A stretch of DNA of 33,807 nt from Prevotella sp. GTDB taxonomy: Bacteria > Bacteroidota > Bacteroidia > Bacteroidales > Bacteroidaceae. Made by a program: the position numbers and the translations under genes. The notes beneath the pieces were generated by a model. That model made no database searches. It was not told the DNA's origin and worked only from the letters and a program-made list of their open reading frames with translations. The number at the start of each line of letters is the position of its first letter. The first letter of the stretch is position 1. The stretch covers positions 1 through 33,807 of the forward strand of contig SUYI01000041.1 of assembly GCA_015060485.1 (NCBI GenBank), read 5' to 3'. Positions 32,364-33,807 of this stretch are shown here, piece by piece.

Positions 32364-33746
32364 ATGAAGAATCTGGTCCTCATATTCGCACTTTTGATGA
32401 CGTTGGCCTGCTGCACCAGCGAGGCCGACCGCGAGCGTATGCGCGCCCTGCTCGACAGGGCAGACAGCATGAACCGCGCCTATATCCCCATGACCGACGG
32501 CATGGACTCGCTGCTCCTTGAAGCTACCCGTTTTTACGACCGTCACGGCGATGCCGACCAGCAGGTGCGTGCCCACTACCTGCTGGGCTGTGCCTACCGC
32601 GACATGGGTGAGGCCCCGGCAGCCCTCCAGAGCTATCAGGATGCCATCGACCGCGCAGACACCACCGCTGCCGATTGCGACTACAAGCAACTCTGCAGAG
32701 TCTATGCCCAAATGGCTCAGATTTTCTATGAGCAGGGACTTTATCGGGAACAATTAGAATCCAGCAGGCATTCTGCTATGTATGCTTGGAAAGGCAAAGA
32801 TACACTTGCGGCCCTGATGAGTTATGAACAGGAAAGTCAGGCCTATCGTAACCTGAATATGCCGGACTCCTTATTATATATATGTGAGCATGTTGCAGGC
32901 CTCTATCGCAAATACGGCTATACCCGCTATGCATCCAGATCATTAGGTAACACTTTGAGAATACTTATTCCTCGCCAAGAATATGATAAGGTCAGAAATT
33001 ATATGCAAATATATGAGTCTGAATCCGGATACTTTGATTCTCTTGGTAATATTCAAAAAGGACGTGAAATTTATTATCGTATAAAAGGCCTATATTTCCT
33101 TCGTACAAACGTCTTGGATTCTGCAGAACACTATTTCCGCAAAGAATTAAGGGACGGAAAGGATTTTAATAACAAAAATGCAGGAGCTTTGGGCTTAGCA
33201 GCACTTTATCAAAGCCTTCACCAGCCGGATTCGGCAGCAAAATATAGCCTCTATGCTTATGCCATGAACGACTCTGTCTATGCCCATCGGGCAACAAAGG
33301 ACATTGAGCGCATTCAGGCAATGTACAACTATCAGCGTTTTCAGTTGAAAGCAGAAAAGGAAGAACGGGCAGTAGATAGAGCGAGGATAGCAATAATCTT
33401 TATTATTTTGGGTTTTGTTCTTCTCTCGTTACTGTTCCTATTCTTGCTCCGTCGATATAGACATAAAAAACAAGCAGAAATACTGCGCCTTAGTACAGAT
33501 TATGAACGCGCTGTTTCTGATTATGAAACTGCGTGTGAGGAAAATGAATTGTTGAGGCAAAGTGGTAAGGACATCATTGAGTATAAAACCCAAGAAATAG
33601 CTTCATTGCAGAAATTGGTGAGCCAATATGAACAACAATGGCAGGAAGTAACACAGCAAGACAAGGAAGAGGCACTCATGAATAGTGACCTCGTCTGTGC
33701 CTTCTGTGATATGGCTATAGGTAAACTTGGTACAATAGTTCGTTAA
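32364..33746 (+). CDS. TPR-repeat lipoprotein with a single membrane segment and cytoplasmic coiled coil
   Basis: The 460-residue protein starts with a lipoprotein-type signal (MKNLVLIFALLMTLACC, Cys16). Tetratricopeptide-like helical repeats occupy about 30-320 (for example YLLGCAYRDMGEAPAALQSY). A membrane segment follows (about 342-364) and a C-terminal coiled coil with LSTDYERAVSDYE. This layout matches a large Bacteroidota family of membrane TPR proteins often viewed as sensors or regulators (inference). Base composition changes sharply inside the gene, from about 68 percent GC at 32581-32640 to 30 percent at 33001-33060. The stop at 33744-33746 comes soon after SDLVCAFCDMAIGK, where I would expect further helical residues, so the C-terminus may be shortened. 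The remaining 61 bases to the window end hold no gene I recognise. Confidence 0.8.
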   Translation: MKNLVLIFALLMTLACCTSEADRERMRALLDRADSMNRAYIPMTDGMDSLLLEATRFYDRHGDADQQVRAHYLLGCAYRDMGEAPAALQSYQDAIDRADTTAADCDYKQLCRVYAQMAQIFYEQGLYREQLESSRHSAMYAWKGKDTLAALMSYEQESQAYRNLNMPDSLLYICEHVAGLYRKYGYTRYASRSLGNTLRILIPRQEYDKVRNYMQIYESESGYFDSLGNIQKGREIYYRIKGLYFLRTNVLDSAEHYFRKELRDGKDFNNKNAGALGLAALYQSLHQPDSAAKYSLYAYAMNDSVYAHRATKDIERIQAMYNYQRFQLKAEKEERAVDRARIAIIFIILGFVLLSLLFLFLLRRYRHKKQAEILRLSTDYERAVSDYETACEENELLRQSGKDIIEYKTQEIASLQKLVSQYEQQWQEVTQQDKEEALMNSDLVCAFCDMAIGKLGTIVR

Positions 33747-33807
33747 AAATTCAATATATGGCCTAACGGCTATGCCGCACAGCCAAAGAGTTCTTTGAAA
33801 ATGTGAT

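Overview
The window looks like a chromosomal segment from a member of Bacteroidota, most likely family Prevotellaceae (inference; species not assignable by eye). The main evidence is the Bacteroidota -7 promoter box TAnnTTTG (TACCTTTG, TATCTTTG, TAACTTTG), found upstream of nearly every transcription unit. Gene content agrees: a TonB receptor with a carboxypeptidase-like N-terminal domain, DUF4876 and DUF6850 proteins, glycoside hydrolases of families 95, 97 and 31, and a secreted protein with a Prevotella-type C-terminal sorting tail. No rRNA, tRNA, CRISPR array, insertion sequence or prophage gene was seen. Twenty protein genes were recognised; the first is cut by the window edge.

Layout. 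1-2000: 3' end of an RsuA/RluB-type pseudouridine synthase, then asnS. 2048-5658: an outer-membrane protein gene converging on, and overlapping, a lolD-like ABC ATPase gene that lies downstream of a large cation:proton antiporter gene. 5742-11683: a three-gene glycosidase operon (GH95, GH97, GH63/trehalase-like), with a palindrome over its promoter. 11817-14836: asd, then a large secreted protein whose promoter sits inside a perfect hairpin. 14891-17209: a GH31 alpha-xylosidase-like enzyme (minus strand). 17210-17600: a non-coding stretch with two tandem-repeat arrays (22-bp and 21-bp units). 17601-23541: an overlapping minus-strand operon of TonB receptor, DUF4876 lipoprotein and DUF6850 outer-membrane barrel. 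23651-28282: a secreted M16 metalloprotease converging on a DUF349 protein. 28434-32215: corA, pepD and a flippase-like membrane protein, all on the minus strand. 32364-33746: a TPR lipoprotein with one membrane segment and a sharp internal change of base composition.

The GH95, GH97, GH63-like and GH31 enzymes all carry export signals. Together they could strip alpha-linked fucose/galactose, glucose/galactose and xylose side chains from plant or host glycans, but no SusC/SusD pair lies beside them. The nearest import-type genes are the TonB receptor/DUF4876/DUF6850 set, whose ligand is unknown. This is the best candidate for an uncharacterised system: three cotranscribed envelope proteins, with 7-bp tandem repeats inside both barrel genes that could shift the reading frame if a unit were gained or lost. 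Short repeats of 7 or 9 bp recur at several other places, and several intergenic regions hold hairpins or palindromes overlapping promoters.
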